From the NCBI RefSeq assembly GCF_017654485.1, contig NZ_CP061091.1, forward strand, positions 819,501 through 883,500: a stretch of DNA of 64,000 nucleotides, given 5' to 3'. The stretch's first letter is position 1. Each line of letters begins with the position of its first letter. The position numbers were made by a program, and so were the translations under genes. The notes beneath the pieces were generated by a model. That model did not search any database, had not been told where the DNA came from, and worked only from the letters and a program-made list of their open reading frames with translations. Origin of the DNA: Roseomonas marmotae. GTDB taxonomy: Bacteria > Pseudomonadota > Alphaproteobacteria > Acetobacterales > Acetobacteraceae. Of the stretch, positions 17,378 through 26,000 are shown one piece after another.

Positions 17378-20300
17378 TTAAAGTATGAAGTCGGTGAGGC
17401 CGAGCGCAGTCCCGGCCGCGACCTGAATGCTCATCTCCGCCGGCCCGCCATCGCCGGCATCGATCTGGACAATGCCTGTATTGGCCACATAACGAACCGA
17501 ACCCTGGCCATTGCCGGCGAAGCCCTGGGTTCCCATGAAGCGGAAGGCGCCGTCGGTTCCGTCCAGGACCGGATTGAAGCCATCCAGCGTGGCATCGATC
17601 GCCGAGAGGTCGATCTTGTCCGTCCCGATAATGAAGTCAGCGATGGTGTCGCGCCCCGCCACGAAGGCGGTATAGGTGAAGAAATCCGCGCCATCGCCGC
17701 CGGTCAGCGTATCGGCGCCCTGGCCGCCGATGATGATGTCGCTTCCGGCATCACCGAAGATGACGTCATTGCCATTGTCGCCGCCCAGCACGTCATTGCC
17801 GGCGCCGCCTTCCAGCCGGTCGGCGCCGCCGCCGCCATGGATCTCGTCGTTGCCGCCCAGGCCGAGCAGCGTGTTGGCCCCGGCATTTCCGATCATGACA
17901 TTGGCGGAGGCATTGCCCGTGCCATTCAGCGCGGCGCTGCCGACCAGTGTCAGGTTCTCCACCGTATTGGCCAGGGCGAAGGTGGTGCCGGCCACGGTGA
18001 CCGAGACCCGGATGGTATCGGTGCCCTCGCCCAGCGCCTCCACGACCGTGTCACCGATATTGTCCACGACATAGAGGTCGTCGCCGGTGCCGCCCACCAT
18101 CCGGTCGGCGCCGGCGCCGCCATTCAGCGTATCGTTGCCCGCGTCGCCCGTCAGCGTATCGTTGCCGGCGCCGCCGTTCAGCACGTTATCGCCGGCATTG
18201 CCGGTGATGCTGTTGGCGAGGGCATTGCCCGTTCCATTCAGGTTCAGGTCGCCCTGGAGTTGCAGATTCTCCACATTGGCAGACAGCGTGTAGGTGACGG
18301 TGCTGCGGACCGTATCCGTGCCCTCGTCAGGGAACTCGCTGACGATATCGGCCGCGCGGTCGACGATATAGATGTCATTGCCGAGTCCGCCCGACATGGT
18401 ATCGGCGCCCAGCCCGCCGTCGAGGGTGTCGTTGCCGGCCTCGCCGAACATCCTGTCGTTGCCGTCCTCACCATTCAGGATATCCACCCCGGCACCACCG
18501 AAGAGGGTATCGACGGCCAGGCCGCCATTCAGCGTGTCGTTGCCGCCACCGCCGAGCAGCGTATCCTGGCCGCTGCCGCCATTCAGGAAATCATCGCCCG
18601 CACCGCCATCCAGAGTGTCGGCGCCGGCGCCACCATCAATGATGTCGTCGCCGCCAAGGCCAGACAGGATATCATTGCCGCCGAGGCCGATGATCTTGTC
18701 GTTTCCCGCGGTGCCACGCAGGTTGTCGGCGCCGGCGGTGCCGACGATCGTCTGGGGGGTCCCCGGCGTCGGGTTGGTATTGTTCCGTAGCGCCGCCGCC
18801 GTGACCGGGCCATCGGCGAAGTCGAAGAACTCGACGCCCCTGACCAGATCCGTGCCATCCTCGCCACCACCGAGATGGGCGATGGTGAAGACGGTGGTCT
18901 GCGCATTGTAGGTCACGTTGTAGGCCGCGCGGGTGCCGCTGAACTGCACCCTGTCAGCCGTGCCTTCGCCACCATCGATCGTGTCGTTGCCACCGCCGCC
19001 GCTGATGGTGTCGGTTCCGCCGCCGCCGTTCAGCGTGTCGTTGCCATCGCCCCCGTCCAGCGCGTCGTCGCCATTGCCGCCATCGATCGTGTCGTTGCCC
19101 CCCCGGCCGGACAGGCTGTTGCTGGCGGCATCGCCGGTGATGGTGTCATTGACCTCGCCGCCGATGACATTCTCAATGCCGGTGAAGGTATCCTCAATGG
19201 CCAGGGTCGCGGTGGTCAGGCCGTTGGCTGGGTTGCGGTTGCTGCGGGTATTGCCCTCCAGCAGGTTGATGCTGAAGCTGGCGAACTCGCCCTGATAGGA
19301 CACGGTATCGGTGTCCTCGCCGCCTGCCATGATATCGACCCCGAAGCCGCCCATCAGCACGTCGTCGCCGGCACCGCCGTCCAGCGTGTCATTCTCGCTG
19401 CCGCCGATCAGCGTGTCGCTGCCGTCCTCACCGAAAAGGGCGTCGTTGCCGCTGCCGCCGATGACGAAGTCGTTCCCGAGCCCGCCATGCACCTCGTCGT
19501 CATTCTCGCGGCCATCCAGGGCATCCGCCCCCGCCGTGCCGACGAGAAGGTCGCGTGGCGCGCCGTCGCGCGGGCCGATGATCTGCTCGCCGGGGATGCG
19601 CGTATCGAGCACGCGGGCGACGATCGCGCCATCGGTATCCAGGCCATCGGTGCTCTGGCCGGCGCCGGCGATCACCAGCCGCCCGTCGCCGAGGCCGGCG
19701 GCGGAGAAGCCGGCGCCGGAGAGTGCCGAGCCGTCCTCCATGAAGACGTTGAAGTCACCGCCGATCGGCTGACCATCATGGCCATAGACTTGGCCGCGCA
19801 CGGTGCTGGTGCCCGCGCCGGCCGGGACCTCGTAGTAGATGACGAAGCCGGTGCCGAGGTCGTCCTCCGCCGTCGGGCTGACATGGAAGACGCCGGTCGC
19901 ATTGGCCGGCAGCGTGAGCTGCGCGATGCTGGCCGTGGCGGTCCAGCCGTTCTCGCCGCCGGGCGTCATGACATGGGCCTGGACGCGCCCGTCCTCGCCC
20001 TGATAGGCGACCAGGAAGCCCGTGGTCAGCCCGGCCACCTGCACCTTCGTCCCGGCCTTGATCGGGTTGGCCAGATCCACCGTCACCATGTCCTCGAAGG
20101 TGGTCACGTTGCCTGTGGTGACGGGGTTCAGAACGGCCGCCTTGACCTGATTGCCGCTGACATAGCTGATGATGAGTTCGCCATCATGCAGCGAGGTCAC
20201 GGCCGCGTCCCGCCCGTCCTCGGCGATGACGAAATGGCCGGTGTCGTCATCATTGACGGGGCGGGAGACGGGGGCCTGCTCAAGCCCGTTGGCATCCACG

Positions 20301-22678
20301 GGGATGACGAAGCGGTCCAGCAGGATCTGCCCGGACGCACCGCTTCCGGATACCGCAGTATAGACGACGTTGAAGCCGAACTCGACCGTGTCGTTGGCGG
20401 CATCCACGATCTCGTAGCCCACCACCGCGGCATCGCGCTGCAACAGGCCGGGCGTCAGCTCCACCTGGAACTCGGCCCCGGAATTGCTCAGGCCGCCGAC
20501 GGCGGCGGTATGCCGTCCTTTGATGACGGCTGTACCGTCGGCATCTGTCTGCTGCCAGACGGCGACGACCCCGAGATCGCCAGCCATGCTGGCCGCCACG
20601 CCGGAGATCTGCTTCTCCACGACGTCCTGCGGGTCGATATCCAGCTTGAAGATCTGCTGCGCGTCGCCGAATTCAGGGTCATGCCGCCCAAGCGGATTAT
20701 AGGCCTTCAGGTAGACGTTGTTCCCGCTCTGCCAGACGAAACCGAAGCTTTCCTCCATGGCCACGGCGATGGGCGAGGTCTGCGCGCCCACCGTGGGATC
20801 GCCCAGGCCAGGCCCGACATTGACCGTGAAGCCCCCGGTTGAATCGAGGCCCCAGGGTTGCGGAGTGCCCTCGGGTACCGAAGGGGTCGGGAGGGGAAGG
20901 GCCTGATAGAACAGGTCCATGGAGACCCGGACGGTGTTCTGGAGGCTCAGCGCATCGCCCGCGGGGGCGGTGCCGATGGTGGCGCCGAAAGCCAGCTGCT
21001 CGACGGCGTTGATCCTGTCCTCGCCATCGGGGCCGGGATCGCGGCCGCCATTCGTCAGGCGCATGTCCCTGACGGTATAGCTGCCATCGCCATTGAGGGT
21101 GACGGAGTAGCGTTCCCGGGAGGTGCGATAGGCTGCGACATCCGCCCCATCGCCGCCATCCAACAGGTCGTTGTCGCCGCCGCCATAGAGGATGTCATTG
21201 CCCATGCCGGCATGGACAGTGTCCGTGTCGCTTCTGCCGTTGCGCGTGTCACCGCGGTCCGCGACGACCGTGTCATCGCCGATCGTGCCGACGATCAGGT
21301 CAGGGCGTTCATCCACCCTCCCGTCCGGCCTGACGCGGTCGCCGACGATCTTCTGGCCAGGCGTTCGCGTATCGACCATCTGCGCGACAAGGTCGCCGAA
21401 CTCATTCTGCGTGACGACCACGGCGCGGTCGCTGACCAGCGTGGCGAGGCTGTGCTGCCCGTTGCCGCCGGCGGCGTCCAGTACCGATTCATAGGCCGGG
21501 GTGGCCGGCGGGACGCCATTGCCGTCGAAGCTCTGCATGAGGATGCGGCCGTCGGTGGTGCCGAAGGACACCACGCCACCCTCATTGGCCTCACCGAGGC
21601 CGGTGACATTGAACTGGCCATTGTAGCTGCCTTCAGGCAGGTCCACGATGGTGCGGATGACGCCGGGCACCCATGTGGCCGCGCCATCGGCGAGGACGTA
21701 GGTCTGGCCTTTGATGACGAGGTCCGTCGGCGCGGCTGCACCATCCTTCACCGCCACCCAGAAAACGCCGAAATTGCCGGCGCCCAGCGACACCAGATGC
21801 GGCGCATGGCCGGGGACGATCTGATGCCCGGCAAGGGCTGCGTCCAGTTGCAGGGCAGGCGGGGGCATGGGCTGGCCATCGGTCGCGCTGCGGACCTGGC
21901 CGTGCAGCCTCTGGCCATCCGCGCTGGTCCAGATGATCGCCATCTCGCCGTCATGGAGCATCACAGCGGAAGGATTGATGCCCTGCCCAATGGTGGTGGT
22001 ACCGTTATCATTGGTGGTGCCCGCCTCGGCATCCGCGCCGGCCGCGGCGACGGCCGTGGGCTCCCCCAGGGCGTTCGGCACCAGTTCGAAGCGCTGCATC
22101 CGGATCGTGGGAGGCAGGCCGTCCGCCTCCTCGACCCAGACGGCCGTGAAGCCGATCGCCGTGAGGTCACGGTCCGGGTCCGCGGGATCGGGGCCGAGGA
22201 TCTTCTCATGGGGCGTCAGGGTGACGCTGTGCTGCCGGAAATTCGGCAGGCTGCCTGCCGGAATTGAAAGCGCGAATTCGCCACCCACCAGCCCAACCGG
22301 GCCAGTGACGCGCGCCTTCAGCAGAATGGGTTCGCCCGCGGCTGCCTGTTCCTGCCAGACCGCTGCAAAGCCATCGCCCCAGCCGGTGATGGAGGGACCG
22401 CTTAGAATATTCCCTCGCCCGTCATCCATGGTGACAGGGCCAGGAAGAATTTCGTCGAGAGGGCCAAGGACATGGTCGAAGGCCTGGAAGCGGATGCTCT
22501 GCACCGCTGGCTGCCCCGCCACCGGCACGGTGGTGGAGCGATAGGCGATCCCGAAATTCTCGCCCGAGTTATCGGCGACCGCCGGGGCACTTTCCAGAAT
22601 GTCAGCGGTATTGGCGTGAATCTTGAAGCCGTTCGTTACCTCGTAAGGCATACGGCCCCATGCGCTTGGTGTCGCCAT
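17378..22678 (-). CDS. Giant RTX-repeat (hemolysin-type calcium-binding) secreted protein
   Basis: 1766 residues, acidic and Gly/Asp-rich. The N-terminal 450 residues and residues about 580-1000 resemble repeated beta-rich modules with recurring W/AVW and DG motifs; no enzyme domain is recognised. Blocks of GGxGxDxx calcium-binding nonapeptides lie near residues 470-515, 1040-1125, 1180-1240, 1320-1440, 1490-1530 and 1605-1665. Between them are segments such as GDGSYTVRDMRL and IADFIIGTDKIDLSAID, the latter typical of the C-terminal serralysin-type secretion domain. There is no N-terminal signal peptide, which suggests type I secretion, but no T1SS genes are in the window. Divergent from the multicopper oxidase across a 415-base AT-rich gap; RBS GAGGGGGAG. 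Function unknown; an extracellular scaffold or adhesin is an inference. Confidence 0.85.
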   Translation of the reverse strand: MATPSAWGRMPYEVTNGFKIHANTADILESAPAVADNSGENFGIAYRSTTVPVAGQPAVQSIRFQAFDHVLGPLDEILPGPVTMDDGRGNILSGPSITGWGDGFAAVWQEQAAAGEPILLKARVTGPVGLVGGEFALSIPAGSLPNFRQHSVTLTPHEKILGPDPADPDRDLTAIGFTAVWVEEADGLPPTIRMQRFELVPNALGEPTAVAAAGADAEAGTTNDNGTTTIGQGINPSAVMLHDGEMAIIWTSADGQRLHGQVRSATDGQPMPPPALQLDAALAGHQIVPGHAPHLVSLGAGNFGVFWVAVKDGAAAPTDLVIKGQTYVLADGAATWVPGVIRTIVDLPEGSYNGQFNVTGLGEANEGGVVSFGTTDGRILMQSFDGNGVPPATPAYESVLDAAGGNGQHSLATLVSDRAVVVTQNEFGDLVAQMVDTRTPGQKIVGDRVRPDGRVDERPDLIVGTIGDDTVVADRGDTRNGRSDTDTVHAGMGNDILYGGGDNDLLDGGDGADVAAYRTSRERYSVTLNGDGSYTVRDMRLTNGGRDPGPDGEDRINAVEQLAFGATIGTAPAGDALSLQNTVRVSMDLFYQALPLPTPSVPEGTPQPWGLDSTGGFTVNVGPGLGDPTVGAQTSPIAVAMEESFGFVWQSGNNVYLKAYNPLGRHDPEFGDAQQIFKLDIDPQDVVEKQISGVAASMAGDLGVVAVWQQTDADGTAVIKGRHTAAVGGLSNSGAEFQVELTPGLLQRDAAVVGYEIVDAANDTVEFGFNVVYTAVSGSGASGQILLDRFVIPVDANGLEQAPVSRPVNDDDTGHFVIAEDGRDAAVTSLHDGELIISYVSGNQVKAAVLNPVTTGNVTTFEDMVTVDLANPIKAGTKVQVAGLTTGFLVAYQGEDGRVQAHVMTPGGENGWTATASIAQLTLPANATGVFHVSPTAEDDLGTGFVIYYEVPAGAGTSTVRGQVYGHDGQPIGGDFNVFMEDGSALSGAGFSAAGLGDGRLVIAGAGQSTDGLDTDGAIVARVLDTRIPGEQIIGPRDGAPRDLLVGTAGADALDGRENDDEVHGGLGNDFVIGGSGNDALFGEDGSDTLIGGSENDTLDGGAGDDVLMGGFGVDIMAGGEDTDTVSYQGEFASFSINLLEGNTRSNRNPANGLTTATLAIEDTFTGIENVIGGEVNDTITGDAASNSLSGRGGNDTIDGGNGDDALDGGDGNDTLNGGGGTDTISGGGGNDTIDGGEGTADRVQFSGTRAAYNVTYNAQTTVFTIAHLGGGEDGTDLVRGVEFFDFADGPVTAAALRNNTNPTPGTPQTIVGTAGADNLRGTAGNDKIIGLGGNDILSGLGGDDIIDGGAGADTLDGGAGDDFLNGGSGQDTLLGGGGNDTLNGGLAVDTLFGGAGVDILNGEDGNDRMFGEAGNDTLDGGLGADTMSGGLGNDIYIVDRAADIVSEFPDEGTDTVRSTVTYTLSANVENLQLQGDLNLNGTGNALANSITGNAGDNVLNGGAGNDTLTGDAGNDTLNGGAGADRMVGGTGDDLYVVDNIGDTVVEALGEGTDTIRVSVTVAGTTFALANTVENLTLVGSAALNGTGNASANVMIGNAGANTLLGLGGNDEIHGGGGADRLEGGAGNDVLGGDNGNDVIFGDAGSDIIIGGQGADTLTGGDGADFFTYTAFVAGRDTIADFIIGTDKIDLSAIDATLDGFNPVLDGTDGAFRFMGTQGFAGNGQGSVRYVANTGIVQIDAGDGGPAEMSIQVAAGTALGLTDFIL
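17678..19550 (-). repeat. RTX nonapeptide-coding tandem repeats
   Basis: Within the giant secreted protein this stretch encodes most of the GGxGxDxL-type repeats. They fall in four clusters (about 17678-17862, 18095-18190, 18362-18720, and 18955-19550 with a gap). A further small cluster lies at 21130-21270. DNA-level similarity between copies is high (recurring GTCGTTGCCG and GCCGCCATTCAG), so assembly collapse or recombination between copies is possible. Confidence 0.85.
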
Positions 22679-23093
22679 GACTCAGATCTCCCCCTCGACG
22701 GTAATGCGTGGATGGTTGCGGGTCCTGAAGTTCAGTTTTTCGTGATCAGCCTCTTGTGACGGAACCATGGTTCCGGCTCCTCCCGGGTCTAAACACATGA
22801 AAGAAACAACTGTGCTGCCTGGGCAGCGCGAATACTTACTAATAGAAACGCCGAATACATATCGGTCAATCAACAGTTTAACCTGATTTTACGGCTTGGA
22901 TTCCTGTAAGCCTTCGTGCAGGTTTACCAAACCAAAGAAAACGTTCAAACGTTTTTGAATACAAACGATCATGAAAAAAGATCAATGAATTCAACGGTGT
23001 GATTGAACGCGCCTGCGTTGTTTTCTGATCAGAAAGTAAAGTTATTATTCCGGGATATGGATTGGTTATTCACCAGTAGAGCCGGAGGGAAAG
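22679..23093. promoter_or_regulatory. AT-rich divergent promoter region between RTX and oxidase genes
   Basis: This 415-base non-coding region is far more AT-rich than the rest of the window and separates two divergent transcription units. It contains the inverted repeat described separately and a GGTTT-ACC-AAACC repeat (22921-22933). It ends with GGAGGGAAAG before the oxidase ATG. No convincing gene is seen. It is probably the shared control region for the RTX gene and the oxidase/T2SS operon. Confidence 0.65.
22938..22955. promoter_or_regulatory. Perfect inverted repeat, candidate operator
   Basis: AAAACGT-TCAA-ACGTTTT has perfect seven-base arms. It lies 139 bases upstream of the oxidase start in the AT-rich divergent region. 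It could be a binding site for a dimeric regulator acting on the oxidase operon, the RTX gene or both. No cognate regulator gene is adjacent. Confidence 0.45.
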
Positions 23094-26000
23094 ATGAGCG
23101 AGACGGTGTCAAATCCTGGTGGCTTGCGTCCCAAAGCAGGTGGACTAGGCGCGCTGCTCTCCCTGGGCATGCTGGCGAGTTTCGCCATGTCTGGACCTGT
23201 GGAAGCGCAGGGGTTGTCCTGTGCCCGCGAACTGACCGCCGATGTGGTCGCGCTGGATCAGGCGGTGCAGTTCAACCGCTATGGCTCGCATCATCCCGGC
23301 TACATGATCTATGCCCTGCGGGACGACGTGGTCGGCATGAATGGCGGTGCCGCGCTTTCCGCCGGTCAGGTCAGGCTAAGGGACGACAAGCGCCCGCGGC
23401 CGCTCGTGCTGCGGATGAATGCCGGCGACTGCCTGACGGTCAATTTCGAGAACCTGCTGAACAGCAGGCCCATTTCGGTTCCCGGAATCTCGGTTGACCA
23501 GCCGGCCACGCGTGCCGCAGGCCTGCATGTCGCCGGGCTGAATTATGTCGGCTCGATCGCGGATGACGGCGCCGCCGTCGGCGCCAATGCCGCCAGCACC
23601 GTCCCTTCCGGCGGCAAGACGACCTATCGGCTGCATGCCCCGCGTGAGGGTATCTTCGGCATGTACAATCCGGCCTCGCAGTCCGGGGGCGAGAGCAATA
23701 TCGGCTCCCTGGCCTTCGGCATGTTCGGTGCCGTCGCGGTGCAGCCGAAGGGCGCGGAATGGTATCGCAGCCAGGTCAGCCGGGCCGATCTGGACCTCGC
23801 GACGGAAGGCACCCTGCCCACCGGTCATCCCAGGATCAACTACGGCGCGGTCTATCCGTCGGGGCATCCGCGGGCGGGGCGGCCGATCCTGGCGATTCTG
23901 CAGGGCAACCGGATCATGCATGGCGATACCCGCGCCATCATCACCGGCCCTTATTTGAGCGCCCCTGTTAACGATCCCAATCGCGGCCGCTTCGCCGAGG
24001 GCAGCTTCGTGCCGAACCCGGTGCTGGAGCCGAACCGCAATACGGAGCAGGGGCCGGAGGCCGGTACGCGCGACCGGCGGGACCCCTATCGTGAATTCGT
24101 CCTCGCCTTCCATGACGAGGTGAAGTCGATCCAGGCCTTTCCTCAGTTCGAGGAAGCGGCGCTCGGCCACACATTGCACAGCGTGCGCGATGGCTTCGGC
24201 ATCAATTACGGCATCACGGGCGCGGGCTCGCAGATCCTGGCCAATCGCTTCGGCCTGGGCCCCACCGCGCAATGCGCGGAGTGCAAATACGAGGAATTCT
24301 TCCTGACCGCCTGGGCCGGCGGCGATCCGGCGCTGGTGGTGGATGTGCCCGCCAATGCGCAGCTTGGCTCCGACAACCAGAGCCGCGCGCCGGATGCGCC
24401 CATCTCGACCCGGGCACTCTACCCGGACGACCCCTCGAATACCTTTGGCAGCTACCTGGGTGACCGGGTGATGCTGCGTAACCTGTCTTTCGGCAAGGAA
24501 GCGCATATCTTCCACCTGCACGCGCATCAGTGGCTCTACAATCCGGAACAGGAAGGCTCTGCCTATCTGGACAGCCAGCTGATCGCGCCAGGTTCCGGCT
24601 ATACCTATGAGATCGCCTTCAATGGTTCGGGCAACCGCAACCAGACGGTGGGCGACAGCATCTTTCACTGTCACCTCTATCCGCATTTCGCGCAGGGGAT
24701 GTGGGGCCTGTGGCGGGTGCACGACGTCTTCGAGCAGGGCACGAAGCTCGACGCCTCCGGGCGGGTGGATCAGAACTTCAGCCAGGCCGAGGGCAACCGC
24801 GCGCTCCCGGATGGCGAGATCAAGGCCGGCACGGCCATTCCCGCCATCGTGCCGATGCCGACCATGGCCCTGGCGCCGCTGCCGGCGCCCGTGCATGTCG
24901 ATGCCGCGACCGGCAAGGTGGAGATGGCGGCCGGCAGCACGGCGGCAGATAATCCCGGCTTCCCCTTCTTCATCCCGGGTCAGGCCGGGCACCGTCCGCC
25001 GCGGCCGCCATTGGATACGATCTTCAACGGCGGCCTGCGCCGCCATGTCGTGACGGGGGGCGAGGGGGTGGCGCAGCTGACCCGCCATGACCTGGATAAG
25101 GTCAGCGATCAGCTGGAGATCCGCTGGCTGGCCGAGGATGGCGTGCCGTCCGAGTTGGCCGCCATGGCCTATCATTCGCTTCGCACCCATACGAGCGTGA
25201 CGCCGGAAGGCAAGACGCGCAGCTTCATCACGAATGGCCGGCCGCCAGTGCGCGGTGCGCCTTTCGCTGACCCCTGCGTGCTGGATGACGGCCAGGCCGT
25301 GCCGGGGGCCGATACGCCGCGCGTCTACAAGGGCGCCGCCTTCCAGATGCGCCTGAAGTTGAACCGCGCGGGCTGGCATTATCCGCAGGGACGCCTGCTT
25401 GCCCTCTGGAATGACGTGCAGGCCACGATCGGCGGCACGCGCGCGCCGGAGCCACTGGTGATGCGCGCGAACTCGGGTGAATGCATCGAGTATCACCATG
25501 CGAACCTGATCGAATCCGTCAGCTCGCTGGACGACTACCAGGTGCGGACGCCCACCGATATTGTCGGCCAGCATATTCACCTCGTGAAGTTCGACGTCAC
25601 CAGCGCCGACGGCTCCTCCAATGGCTGGAACTACGAGGACGGCACCATGGGGCCGACCGAGGTGCGGGAGCGCGTGCATGCCATCCGCAAGCGCTATGCC
25701 TGCGCCGAGGCGGCCGAAGGCGGCAACTGCCCGGTGGCGCGTGCGCATCCCTTTTTCGGGGAAGGGCCCAATGGCGCTTGGGTCGGCGCGCAGGCGACGG
25801 TCCAGCGCTGGTACGCCGACCCCGTCACCACGCAGTCCGGCAAGGACAATACCCTCCGCACCGTCTTCACCCATGACCATTTCGGGCCATCGACGCATCA
25901 GCAGAACGGCCTCTATGGGGCGCTGGTGATCGCGCCGAAGGGCACGACCTGGGCGCATCCCGAGACCGGCAGGGCCATCAACAACGCTGCCCGGGGCGAT

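Noticed and set aside
17678-19550. Repetitive DNA that could look like a CRISPR array or tandem satellite
   Set aside because: The periodic units are in frame and encode GGxGxD nonapeptides of an RTX protein; there are no exact direct repeats with unique spacers.
17378-22678. A heme-peroxidase Mn oxidase (MopA-type) identity for the RTX protein
   Set aside because: I could see the calcium-binding repeats but no animal-heme-peroxidase motif, so I did not assign that activity.
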